Of a stretch of DNA of 64,000 nucleotides, positions 1 to 7,842 are shown piece by piece. Numbering within the stretch: the first letter of the stretch is position 1; every line of letters begins with the position of its first letter. The DNA is from Herbinix sp. (GTDB lineage: Bacteria; Bacillota; Clostridia; Lachnospirales; Lachnospiraceae), in contig JAQZBN010000015.1 of assembly GCA_029238935.1 (NCBI GenBank), positions 56,198-120,197 of the forward strand, read 5' to 3'. The notes below the pieces were generated by a model. That model did not search any database, was not told where the DNA came from, and saw only the letters and a program-made list of their open reading frames with translations. Both the position numbers and the translations under genes were made by a program.

Positions 1-298
1 AGCTTACGAGATCTTTAATCTGTTCTAATTTATTCTTTGCGGATTGAAAACGGCTAACCAAGGATAGTTTATTTTCATATTCCTTTAATTCCAAGCTACA
101 GCGTTTCACAATATCATAGACGCCCTGCCTGCTTATGCCCTGCTCCAGAGCTATCTCACTAAGAGACAGATCATTAAGGACATAATCTTCAAAGATTTGT
201 TTCTTATGTTCTTTTAGTAATTCACCATAAAAATCGAACAAAATCGATAACTGTACGATTTCATCCAATTTATCGATCTGTGGTACATTGTCTTTCAT
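1..298 (-). CDS. ylxM: YlxM/UPF0122 family putative DNA-binding protein, cut by the left window edge
   Basis: An ATG at 298-296 opens a minus-strand frame that runs off the window after 99 codons without a stop. The visible protein has LFDFYGELL near residues 20-28 and a helix-turn-helix around residues 42-66 (LSLSEIALEQGISRQGVYD), followed by a charged helical tail. This matches the YlxM/UPF0122 family, which is encoded just before ffh (signal recognition particle GTPase) in many Firmicutes and is thought to modulate the SRP operon; ffh would lie beyond the left edge. The SD AGGTGG is 7 bases before the ATG and lies inside a perfect inverted repeat. In many Clostridia ylxM follows ftsY directly, whereas here ftsY is about 10 kb away. 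The family call is firm; the regulatory role is family knowledge only. Confidence 0.85.
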   Translation of the reverse strand, partial: MKDNVPQIDKLDEIVQLSILFDFYGELLKEHKKQIFEDYVLNDLSLSEIALEQGISRQGVYDIVKRCSLELKEYENKLSLVSRFQSAKNKLEQIKDLVS

Positions 299-304
299 AG
301 AAAC

Positions 305-337
305 ACCACCTGTAAAGTAATTTTCTTTACAGGTGGT
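305..337 (-). promoter_or_regulatory. Perfect 13-bp inverted repeat between the ylxM -10 box and its SD
   Basis: ACCACCTGTAAAG (305-317) and its exact complement CTTTACAGGTGGT (325-337) flank a 7-base spacer. On the minus strand the repeat begins one base after the -10 hexamer and ends over the ribosome binding site of ylxM. It could be a repressor operator overlapping the transcription start. It could also act as a hairpin hiding the SD if transcription starts early enough to include the 5' arm. No T-run follows, so it is not a usual terminator. The binding protein is unknown. Confidence 0.7.
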
Positions 338-366
338 AGTATACTTAAAATTTTATATTTTGTCAA
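338..366 (-). promoter_or_regulatory. Sigma-A type promoter of ylxM
   Basis: Minus strand: -35 TTGACA (366-361), 17-bp spacer, -10 TATACT (343-338). Transcription would begin near 331, inside the palindrome. A separate promoter for ylxM fits its separation from the smc-ftsY operon. Confidence 0.75.
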
Positions 367-390
367 GCATTTTTTCATTGAATGAAATCT

Positions 391-750
391 TTAATTTAAA
401 TCTTGCAATGCTTCTATAATAAGATGATATTCAACGGATAACATTTCATTCAAATGTTTTATAGTGGGGTATTCCTCCGAGCGAAGTGCTTCCATCATCT
501 CGAAACATAATTTCTCCATTCGTCCAAATCCTAGATTAGCAGCAACGCCTTTTAATGTATGTAGATAAACAGCAGTTTCTTTATAGTCTTTCGAAAGCAA
601 GGACGTTTGGACGCCTTGAAAACTTTTATCCTGTATAAATTTCTTTAAAATATTTAGATAAAGGAGTTCATTTCCACCCAGTCTTACAAGGACGGATGGA
701 ACATCGATACCTATAGATTTAAGATTTATAATATGATTATTGATGTCTAT
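391..750 (-). CDS. HPt (histidine phosphotransfer) domain protein, or detached C-terminus of the upstream hybrid kinase
   Basis: The frame encodes a single HPt domain: GIDVPSVLVRLGGN near residue 14 and the phospho-accepting His64 in HTLKGVAANLG, counted from the ATA at 750. Such proteins relay phosphate from a hybrid kinase receiver to another response regulator. No ATG, GTG or TTG precedes the conserved N-terminus. A strong SD (AGAAAGG) sits 6 bases before an ATA codon at 750-748, so an AUA start is the best-placed candidate. The frame is the same as that of the upstream kinase, and only its TAA at 774-772 separates them. The alternatives are therefore a kinase-HPt fusion broken by a nonsense change, an ATG that became ATA, or a sequencing error. 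Function is clear; the start is uncertain. Confidence 0.7.
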   Translation of the reverse strand: MDINNHIINLKSIGIDVPSVLVRLGGNELLYLNILKKFIQDKSFQGVQTSLLSKDYKETAVYLHTLKGVAANLGFGRMEKLCFEMMEALRSEEYPTIKHLNEMLSVEYHLIIEALQDLN

Positions 751-771
751 ATCACACCTTTCTAATAAATA

Positions 772-2958
772 TTATAGCACAGTATAGAGTAAATCGTAAA
801 ACAATTCAATATCAATCGGTTTTTCTATATGAAAATCCATTCCTGCTTCCATTGCAGCAGAGATATCTTCATTCCGATCACCTGCTGTCATCGCTATGAT
901 ACAAATGCTGGTTGCATCAGGATGAAAAGACTGGCGAATTGCTTTCGTTGTATCATACCCGTTCAATTTTGGCATTTGGATATCCATTAATATAACATCA
1001 TAATAACCAGGGTTAGATTGCTCAAATAATTTAAGTGCTTCCAATCCATGATGTGCTGTTTCTATCAAAGCATTGGTGGTCTTAAGAAGCTCACAGGTAA
1101 TTTCAAGATTAATCTCATTATCTTCCACAATAAGTATGCGATGACCTGTAAAATCATAATTCATGGATTTATCATGATGATGGGTCGGGGTCTCAACTAC
1201 TGAATATCCGGTTGAGATATCAAAATCTAATTCGATCACTGTCGTAGTTCCAATCCCCTGCTTACTGGTCACGTTGATACGACCTCCCATTAAGGTAACC
1301 AGATTCTTTGTAATGGACATTCCTAATCCACTTCCGCCATACTTTTTAGCAATGGTACTATCCTCTTGCTCAAAAGGTTCATAAATATGCTTTAAAAACT
1401 CATCACTCATTCCTATACCATTATCAGTAATAGTAAAACGAAATTGAGCTCGTCCAACACGCTTTTCAACTTCCTGAATGGTTAAGACCACTCTCCCTCC
1501 AGTGGGTGTGAACTTTAAAGAATTCGTTATTACATTAATTAAGATTTGATTTAATCGAACGGTATCACCGATGAGACAATCATCCTCTACATTGGAAGTA
1601 TCCAGTACAAATTCTAATTGATTTAACTCCGCTTGGGTATTGATAATAATACACATAGCTTCAAGAAATTTTTGTAAGGAAAAGGGTTCTTTTGATATCG
1701 TTAATTTATTACTATCAATTCGTGACATATCAAGGATATCATTAATTAAGGACAGGAGTTGCTTTGACGTCATGAACACCTTATCCAGATAGTTATTTAA
1801 CTGATTTCGATCCAAGATAGGATTGTATGCCATTTTTGTAAGCCCTATGATAGCATAAATTGGGGACCTGATCTCATGGCTCATATGAGATAAAAACTCC
1901 TTTTTTGTCTGATTCGCTTTTTGCGCATTCAATAACGCATCTTTTAATACCTGTTGTGTTTCCTTCTCCTTAGTTAAATCGGTAATCCAGAAGATATACT
2001 GAAGTTCATTCTGGTGATTCTGAATAGGGATCACACGATATCTTACCCAAATAAGCTGTTTTGTCTTTGAGTGATGAAAATTGCATTCATATTCAAACGT
2101 AGTTTCCAAGGGTTTCGTAAAGATTGTTTCGATTAATTCCTTTTCTTCATCTGCATGATAAAATAAATGCATAGGATTCTTCTGTAATGACTTATGATGT
2201 ATACCAAGAATACGATCCGTATTAGGTGATATATAATCCATTTGTTTGTTATTGAAATGATAAATCAGGAAAACATCATCAATACTCGATGTAATTAAAC
2301 GGAATAATTCCTCCCGGTATAATATACTCTTGTTTTTCATAGCCATTCGATATTCAAAGTAAATTGCGAGAATTATGATACATAAAGAAAGAGTTAAAGA
2401 CATCTCATTAGATATTAGAGAGATTTTCTGAGATTCCTTCGATAAGGAATTGATAGATTCCACCGATGTCGAAGCCATATGTTCTAATAATTCTTCTGTC
2501 GTATCATATAAAGGAAATAACTGAGTCTCAATGATTGAAATAACTTCCAAGTATTCTTTGCTATGTAATAAAGTTAGAATGGTTTGTTGTATTTGATCGA
2601 TTTTATCAAATTGTGTGACTAAATAGGAACCCATCGTCTTATCATTCTCTTCAAGAAATTGTATTAGGGGGTCTACCTTCTCATGATACTGCCGAATATA
2701 CTCTTCCTCAGTAGGAACATCCGTATTTATGTCATAGGATAAGTTACGAATGTAATGAGATCGCATGTGATGTAATTCATATCGGATCTCCCATGCCGAA
2801 TTGGTGATCGCATAGGTAGTTGTTGCCATTTCTTCAGTTATGCCACCCAGTGCAGTTATATTATAAATTGATGTGAAAAATGATAGGATGGAGATGATAC
2901 TTAAAATAAAAGGTCCTATAAAGCTATATTCATAAAAACGTACTTTTTTATTATTCAA
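772..2958 (-). CDS. Membrane hybrid sensor histidine kinase (PAS-HisKA-HATPase-REC)
   Basis: This 728-residue sensor has membrane segments at about 14-35 and 186-203, enclosing an extracytoplasmic helical region of about 150 residues. A PAS domain follows at about 215-335. The HisKA phosphoacceptor is His361 in HMSHEIRSP. The ATPase domain shows the N box (NVITNSLKF), DNGIGMSDE and GGSGLGMSI. A C-terminal receiver contains VEDNEIN, the phosphorylated Asp659 in LMDIQMP, MTA and EKP. The ligand cannot be read from sequence. The downstream HPt frame probably completes the phosphorelay, because the two share a reading frame and their spacing is that of a REC-HPt linker. No DNA-binding output regulator is adjacent. 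Confidence 0.9.
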   Translation of the reverse strand: MNNKKVRFYEYSFIGPFILSIISILSFFTSIYNITALGGITEEMATTTYAITNSAWEIRYELHHMRSHYIRNLSYDINTDVPTEEEYIRQYHEKVDPLIQFLEENDKTMGSYLVTQFDKIDQIQQTILTLLHSKEYLEVISIIETQLFPLYDTTEELLEHMASTSVESINSLSKESQKISLISNEMSLTLSLCIIILAIYFEYRMAMKNKSILYREELFRLITSSIDDVFLIYHFNNKQMDYISPNTDRILGIHHKSLQKNPMHLFYHADEEKELIETIFTKPLETTFEYECNFHHSKTKQLIWVRYRVIPIQNHQNELQYIFWITDLTKEKETQQVLKDALLNAQKANQTKKEFLSHMSHEIRSPIYAIIGLTKMAYNPILDRNQLNNYLDKVFMTSKQLLSLINDILDMSRIDSNKLTISKEPFSLQKFLEAMCIIINTQAELNQLEFVLDTSNVEDDCLIGDTVRLNQILINVITNSLKFTPTGGRVVLTIQEVEKRVGRAQFRFTITDNGIGMSDEFLKHIYEPFEQEDSTIAKKYGGSGLGMSITKNLVTLMGGRINVTSKQGIGTTTVIELDFDISTGYSVVETPTHHHDKSMNYDFTGHRILIVEDNEINLEITCELLKTTNALIETAHHGLEALKLFEQSNPGYYDVILMDIQMPKLNGYDTTKAIRQSFHPDATSICIIAMTAGDRNEDISAAMEAGMDFHIEKPIDIELFYDLLYTVL

Positions 2959-3015
2959 TTAGGTAACCCCCATACTGGAATATAGATAATCCAAAAATTT
3001 ACATTTTATGACACT

Positions 3016-3045
3016 AATATACCATAATATTACACATAATGTCAA
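3016..3045 (-). promoter_or_regulatory. Probable promoter of the hybrid kinase gene
   Basis: Minus strand: -35 TTGACA (3045-3040), 18-bp spacer, -10 TATATT (3021-3016), about 60 bases upstream of the kinase start. Confidence 0.6.
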
Positions 3046-3097
3046 TGGGGGTGTTCCTATGTTAATAAAAGAAAGTTATGTTTTAGAATAATGTTAG

Positions 3098-3163
3098 AAA
3101 TGCCATTCTACGCAGAGTAAATACTCTTTTGATAGGAGTAGTACCCTGCTTAGAATGACATTT
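3098..3163. repeat. Large imperfect inverted repeat after the carboxyltransferase operon, possible terminator
   Basis: AAATGCCATTCTACGCAG (3098-3115) pairs with CTGCTTAGAATGACATTT (3146-3163) at 16 of 18 positions. The interior can form a smaller stem. A T6 run follows on the plus strand. In the minus direction, where termination of the operon ending at 3213 would be needed, only a short weak T stretch follows. Confidence 0.5.
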
Positions 3164-3212
3164 TTTATGCTTTAGCGTTTGTCTGTAACGAATAATTCAG
3201 TCATAGAAAATC

Positions 3213-4625
3213 TTAAACGGGATAAGCTTTACTATTTGAATCAGCGTTTGTAACATCTATCCTAGTTTTTTGCGCTTGCCTGTATTTGAAGAAATCCATA
3301 GCTACCTGAGGGAATAATGCATAGGATAATACATCCTCATCTTGTTCCTTCCAGTCAGCGATTTCTGCTTCTATTTTTTTCAACTCCGGCTCAATTAAGT
3401 CTGCCGGTCGACAAGTAATTGGTTTCTTATCACCGATTACTTTTTTCTGAACTTCTTTGTCAAACGGTTTCACCGTTTGGCCATATTCTCCGGAAAGAAG
3501 AGCTTTTGTTTCCTTCGTTACCATCTTGTAACGTTCACCTGCAAGTACATTAAGTACTGCCTGCGTACCAACAATCTGACTGGAAGGAGTTACCAACGGG
3601 GGTTCACCAAAATCTTTTCTTACTCTTGGAATTTCCTGCAATACATCATAATATCTATCTTCTGCTTTTTGCTCTTTTAACTGAGACACCAAATTGGATA
3701 ACATACCACCGGGTACCTGATATAGGAGAGTTTTAATATCTACACCCATAACTTTTGGATTTAATAAACCACTATCTAAGGCCTGATCCCGAAGTGGACG
3801 GAAATAATCAGCAATCTCAGCTAATAATATCTGATCAAAACCAGTATCATAAGGGGTGCCTTTGAAGGTTTCAACCATAACTTCGGTAGCAGGTTGACTG
3901 GTACCCATCGCAAATGGTGACATTGCTGTGTCAATGATGTCGCATCCTGCTTCTACCGCTTTTAGGTAAGTCATACCGCCTACACCGCTGGTATAGTGGG
4001 TATGAAGGTCGATTGGGATTTTAACTGCGGATTTAAGAGTACTTACTAATGCAGTTGCCTCATATGGAACCAGAAGACCTGCCATATCCTTGATACAGAT
4101 AGAGGAAGCACCAAGAGATTCAATCTTCTTTGCCATAGAAATATAATATTCTGGCGTATAGGCATCTCCTAAGGTATAGGAGATTGCTATTTGTGCATGA
4201 CCATTTTCTTTATTGGTTGCTTTTACAGCGCATTCTAAGTTTCGGATATCATTTAAAGCATCAAAGATACGTATGATGTCAATACCATTTGCTATTGATT
4301 TTTGAACGAAATAAGCTACAACATCGTCCGCATAATGGCGATATCCTAAGATATTCTGACCACGAAACAACATCTGAAGCTTTGTATTTTTAAAACCAGC
4401 TCTGATTTTTCTTAAACGTTCCCAAGGATCTTCTTTTAAGAAACGCAGGGATGCATCAAAAGTTGCTCCACCCCAACATTCTACTGCATGATAACCAACC
4501 TTATCCATTGTTTCTAGAATGGGGAGCATCTGCTCCGTTGACATTCTGGTAGCAATCAATGACTGATGAGCATCACGCAATATGGTTTCGGTTATTTTAA
4601 CCGGTCTTTTTATTTGTTCTGCCAT
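3213..4625 (-). CDS. oadA: Carboxyltransferase subunit, OadA / transcarboxylase 5S-like
   Basis: A 470-residue protein of the pyruvate carboxyltransferase family. It transfers CO2 between carboxybiotin and pyruvate/oxaloacetate. Visible active-site features are RDAHQS at 17-22 (metal-binding Asp18), FRGQN, Lys179 in ICIKDMAG (the residue carbamylated in the family) and His208/His210 in HTHYTSG. There is no C-terminal biotinyl domain; that role is taken by the separate carrier gene upstream at 4664-5092. It is the last gene of a four-gene operon. Without the membrane beta subunit OadB nearby, the set resembles the 5S subunit of methylmalonyl-CoA:pyruvate transcarboxylase at least as much as a sodium-pumping oxaloacetate decarboxylase. 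SD AGGAGG precedes the ATG. Confidence 0.88.
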   Translation of the reverse strand: MAEQIKRPVKITETILRDAHQSLIATRMSTEQMLPILETMDKVGYHAVECWGGATFDASLRFLKEDPWERLRKIRAGFKNTKLQMLFRGQNILGYRHYADDVVAYFVQKSIANGIDIIRIFDALNDIRNLECAVKATNKENGHAQIAISYTLGDAYTPEYYISMAKKIESLGASSICIKDMAGLLVPYEATALVSTLKSAVKIPIDLHTHYTSGVGGMTYLKAVEAGCDIIDTAMSPFAMGTSQPATEVMVETFKGTPYDTGFDQILLAEIADYFRPLRDQALDSGLLNPKVMGVDIKTLLYQVPGGMLSNLVSQLKEQKAEDRYYDVLQEIPRVRKDFGEPPLVTPSSQIVGTQAVLNVLAGERYKMVTKETKALLSGEYGQTVKPFDKEVQKKVIGDKKPITCRPADLIEPELKKIEAEIADWKEQDEDVLSYALFPQVAMDFFKYRQAQKTRIDVTNADSNSKAYPV

Positions 4626-4663
4626 GACTTACCTCCTGTTATTATAAAACACGAATGATTGCT

Positions 4664-5092
4664 TTAACTTAATGTTACAAGAACAGTACCTGCTTCTACA
4701 GTTTGGCCTGCAGTTACATTAATACTTGCAACTGTTCCATCCTGAGGTGCAACGATTTCATTCTCCATCTTCATGGCTTCCAGAATTAAGATGACTTCTC
4801 CTCTTTTTACGGTTTGACCTTCGCTGGCTTTGATATTTAATATCTTACCAGGCATAGGAGCATTAATCTTAACACTTCCCGTAGCGCCAGATGATTTCGG
4901 TGCAGCGGCAGGTTTTGCTTCTTGAACAGGAGCAGCACTTGGTGTCGAAACAGGTGTAGGAGCAGCTACTTTTACAGGAGCTGCAACAGGAGCCTTTGCA
5001 GTTACGCTGGATGCAGCATGAGCTGCTGCTGTACTCTCTTCAACAGAAACTTCATAGGTATTACCATTAACTGTTATTGTATAATATTTCAT
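4664..5092 (-). CDS. Biotin carboxyl carrier protein of the decarboxylase/transcarboxylase
   Basis: 142 residues. A short N-terminal segment is followed by an Ala/Pro/Val-rich flexible linker (about residues 22-70) and a biotinyl domain whose EAMKMENEI motif holds the biotin-accepting Lys108. This is the layout of OadC/MmdC/GcdC-type carriers and the 1.3S transcarboxylase subunit. It shuttles the carboxyl group between the carboxyltransferases encoded at 5562 and 3213. GGAGG lies 9 bases before the ATG. Which named carrier it matches best cannot be settled by eye. Confidence 0.88.
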   Translation of the reverse strand: MKYYTITVNGNTYEVSVEESTAAAHAASSVTAKAPVAAPVKVAAPTPVSTPSAAPVQEAKPAAAPKSSGATGSVKINAPMPGKILNIKASEGQTVKRGEVILILEAMKMENEIVAPQDGTVASINVTAGQTVEAGTVLVTLS

Positions 5093-5158
5093 TATAAAAT
5101 CCTCCTTGTATGACAGGCCTACATGACGCCCGCCTTATCTTATTCATTAAGTATTCCG

Positions 5159-5545
5159 TTATTTATTTGAATTCACTTTACGAATGGAACGAACGACTAA
5201 TCCATCAGCAGGTACGAAGTCTCCGAAAGATGCGGTAATAGCAGCTGTAATTACCGCTACTAACTCGTTATCATCGATAAGTTCATTTTCTTCCTGCTCC
5301 ACTATTTGAGCTATGACATTATCCATAAAAGCCTGGTTGTTTTGATCTGACTTTGTCTTGGTAGCTTGTGAGCCAGGAAAAACCTTTACTAAATAAACCA
5401 AAAGAATAGTAAGTAATATAATAACAATAGAAATTCCCATACCAATTAAAATATAGAAGGAATTTTCTTCAAGGCGTTCAACCAGGGAGTTCGCGGAGAG
5501 CATTGCTATCGTTCTATTCATTATTCCGGACTGTAATATTCCCAT
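5159..5545 (-). CDS. OadG-family small membrane subunit
   Basis: 128 residues with one membrane segment at about 31-54, followed by a polar acidic tail and a basic C-terminus. The size, topology and position between the acyl-CoA carboxyltransferase and biotin carrier genes match the gamma/delta subunits (OadG, MmdD) that tether sodium-pumping decarboxylases to the membrane. The ion-translocating beta subunit is not in this window. GAGGTGAT precedes the first ATG, so that start is preferred over the internal Met9. Sequence conservation in this family is low, so context carries much of the call. Confidence 0.7.
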   Translation of the reverse strand: MGILQSGIMNRTIAMLSANSLVERLEENSFYILIGMGISIVIILLTILLVYLVKVFPGSQATKTKSDQNNQAFMDNVIAQIVEQEENELIDDNELVAVITAAITASFGDFVPADGLVVRSIRKVNSNK

Positions 5546-5561
5546 TTTTTATCACCTCATC

Positions 5562-6998
5562 CTATCTCGTTCCATGTTTTTTTACAGGTCGGGTTTCGCT
5601 CTTGGTAAATAACATCTCGAAAGAATATATTAAATGTTTTCTCACTGTGGATGGTTCTATGATACTATCCACATATCCACGACTAGCTGCAGCAATTGCA
5701 CTGGACTGCAACGTAGCATAGTCAGCGGCCTTTTCTTTGATTACCTCACCTTTTTCACCTGCATACATGATCTGTGCAGCTAGATCAGCATTCATCATAC
5801 CAATTTCAGCGCTTGGTAATGCAAATACCATATCTGCACCAATATGTTTCGAGTTCATAGTAATGTAAGCACTGCCATAAGCTTCTCCAATAATCAGATT
5901 TACCTTTGGCACGGTAGCACTGGTGAATGCATAGGTAAGTTTTGCACAAGCTTCTGCAATCGTTTTTTCTTCCTCTACGGTTGCTTTATAACCATTTACA
6001 TTAGTAAGGGTTACAACAGGAATATGAAATGCGTCACAGAATTTAACAAAACGTTCTGCTTTTAGGCATCCGGCAGTCGTTAAGGAGCCATCAAAACGAT
6101 CAGTTACTTTTCCTTCGCTATCCAACACTTCAGTACGATTTGCAACGGCTCCGATGGTAACACCGTTAAGACGAATGAAACCCGTAACCATATCCTTAGC
6201 ATACTCAGATTTTATTTCAAAGAAATAATGATCATCGGAGAGATCAATAAGGGCCTTCTTCGTATCCCCTAATTCTGTTTCCAGTGCAGGAACTAATCGA
6301 TTTAAATCGTCGTTACACTCATCAAAAGAAGCATCATCATCATTGCTAGCCGGAAGTATGGTAATAAGATCACGAATTCTATCTAACACATCGTTTTCTG
6401 TGGCTCCAACAAAATCAACCATACCGGACTTAGCTTGAAATGTTGCAGAGGAGGTATCTAATTTTTCCTTATAATTTTTATCTAAAGTATTCGGAGAATT
6501 CACATACAGTTTTGCATTCTTTGCTTCCATAAAGGTAAAATCACTTAGGGATGCAAGAATAGCTAAACCACCGCCGGAATTTCCAAAGACAGCAGTTATC
6601 TGTGGTATTACTCCGGAAGCCATAACCTTCTTCGTATAAATTTCGCCAAAACCCTGTAGTGCATCGGTTGCTTCCTGAAGTCTTAGTCCTGCACAGTCAA
6701 TGATTCCAATGACCGGAGCCCCAACTTTTAGTGCAAGATCATAAATATGTGCTATTTTCTTCGCGTGCATTTCACCGACAGACCCGCCGAGTGCTGACGC
6801 ATCCTGGCTATACACATAAACCAGGTTACCATCAATCACGCCATAACCGGTTATCACGCCGTCAGCAGGAACTTCTTTCTGCTGTAAATTAAAGTCTGTA
6901 CTCCTTTTTGTTACATAAGCGCCGACTTCAACAAAACTATTGTCGTCAAGCAAAGAAGTAATTCTTTCTCTAGCTGACAGTTGTGCTGTATTACTCAT
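5562..6998 (-). CDS. mmdA: Acyl-CoA carboxyltransferase (methylmalonyl-CoA decarboxylase alpha / transcarboxylase 12S-like)
   Basis: 478 residues with the double crotonase-like fold of the AccD5/MmdA/PccB group. ARERITSLLDDNSFVEVG is at the N-terminus. Oxyanion-hole Gly-rich segments are visible (SGGGLAIL in the N-half; GEAYGSAYITM in the C-half). The enzyme moves the carboxyl group between methylmalonyl-CoA (or a related acyl-CoA) and biotin. First gene of the operon, with SD GGAGGG before the ATG. It is somewhat shorter than typical propionyl-CoA carboxylase beta chains (about 510-530). Having this subunit with a pyruvate-type carboxyltransferase and no biotin carboxylase supports a transcarboxylase-type reaction. 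Substrate choice is inference. Confidence 0.85.
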   Translation of the reverse strand: MSNTAQLSARERITSLLDDNSFVEVGAYVTKRSTDFNLQQKEVPADGVITGYGVIDGNLVYVYSQDASALGGSVGEMHAKKIAHIYDLALKVGAPVIGIIDCAGLRLQEATDALQGFGEIYTKKVMASGVIPQITAVFGNSGGGLAILASLSDFTFMEAKNAKLYVNSPNTLDKNYKEKLDTSSATFQAKSGMVDFVGATENDVLDRIRDLITILPASNDDDASFDECNDDLNRLVPALETELGDTKKALIDLSDDHYFFEIKSEYAKDMVTGFIRLNGVTIGAVANRTEVLDSEGKVTDRFDGSLTTAGCLKAERFVKFCDAFHIPVVTLTNVNGYKATVEEEKTIAEACAKLTYAFTSATVPKVNLIIGEAYGSAYITMNSKHIGADMVFALPSAEIGMMNADLAAQIMYAGEKGEVIKEKAADYATLQSSAIAAASRGYVDSIIEPSTVRKHLIYSFEMLFTKSETRPVKKHGTR

Positions 6999-7050
6999 TT
7001 TCAGCCCTCCATTTTTTTCTAATGTTTATATGAAATCCAATTTTCTGCCA

Positions 7051-7077
7051 ATTATAATTGTAAAACTTTTTTCTCAA
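7051..7077 (-). promoter_or_regulatory. Possible promoter of the transcarboxylase operon
   Basis: Minus strand: TTGAGA (7077-7072) and TATAAT (7056-7051) with a 15-bp spacer, which is short. An alternative -10 two bases further gives 17. It sits between recX and mmdA. Confidence 0.35.
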
Positions 7078-7124
7078 TAAATCAAGGAAAGTTTCAAATA
7101 ATATAGTACAATCTGTATTTATCA

Positions 7125-7760
7125 TTATATATTTTCGGAAAAAACCTTTCGAATATGATCCATTGTAAAACCTTTCCGAAATAAGTAAGACATTAGCTTC
7201 TGTTTCTCCTCCTTAGGTATCTGGGTGAGCTCACCTTTATACTTTTTTGATACTGCTTTTCTGAGCGCTATTATCTCCGGTTCTTCTGGCTCCTCTTCGT
7301 TCTCAGTGAGAAGAGATAGTTCTTCCTGATAATGTTCCAGAAAAGTTTCCTTTTTAATGCCTTTTTGATACAGTTCCGATTGCATCATTAATTTACTTTT
7401 TCTTGAAACATTATTTCTGATATAATGGGAGGTATATCGGTCATCATTTATATAATCATACTCTTTCATATAAATAAGGGCTCTTTCGATGATATCCTCT
7501 GAAAATCCTGCATCTTTTAATTTCATTCGTAATTCCTGCTCAGTTCGATCCATAAATTTTAGTATTGCCAATGCTTTTTGTTTTGCTCGGGGAAAAATAG
7601 TATTCTCTAGGATCTCATGATACACGAAAGGCGATAGTTCTATTCCTTCTAATATAGAATAATTCTCTATCTCCTTTTTATATAGCTGAAAACGAACAAT
7701 ACCATCAATATAAATATTCACTTTAGACTTTTCAACTTCTTCCAAACGGGTTATTACCAT
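7125..7760 (-). CDS. recX: Regulatory protein RecX
   Basis: A 211-residue helical, charged protein with the repeated three-helix pattern of RecX, for example MDRTEQELRMKLKDAGFSED and DYINDDRYTSHYIRN. RecX binds RecA filaments and modulates recombination and SOS induction. It lies just downstream of recA, separated by a strong terminator, so its expression should depend on read-through. SD AAAGGA precedes the ATG. The N-terminal 60 residues resemble the extension seen in Firmicute RecX proteins. Confidence 0.9.
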   Translation of the reverse strand: MVITRLEEVEKSKVNIYIDGIVRFQLYKKEIENYSILEGIELSPFVYHEILENTIFPRAKQKALAILKFMDRTEQELRMKLKDAGFSEDIIERALIYMKEYDYINDDRYTSHYIRNNVSRKSKLMMQSELYQKGIKKETFLEHYQEELSLLTENEEEPEEPEIIALRKAVSKKYKGELTQIPKEEKQKLMSYLFRKGFTMDHIRKVFSENI

Positions 7761-7785
7761 TGATATAGTCCTTTCTATATACTTA

Positions 7786-7833
7786 AAAAGGCTGTTTTAC
7801 GCATCAGCACTCGTCGTTGATGTGTCAAACAGC
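7786..7833 (-). terminator. Rho-independent terminator between recA and recX
   Basis: Minus strand: GGCTGTTTGACACATCA pairs with TGATGCGTAAAACAGCC around a loop near 7808-7817 and is followed by TTTTT. It starts about 10 bases after the recA stop and would limit recX transcription. Confidence 0.9.
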
Positions 7834-7842
7834 CGCTTTTCT

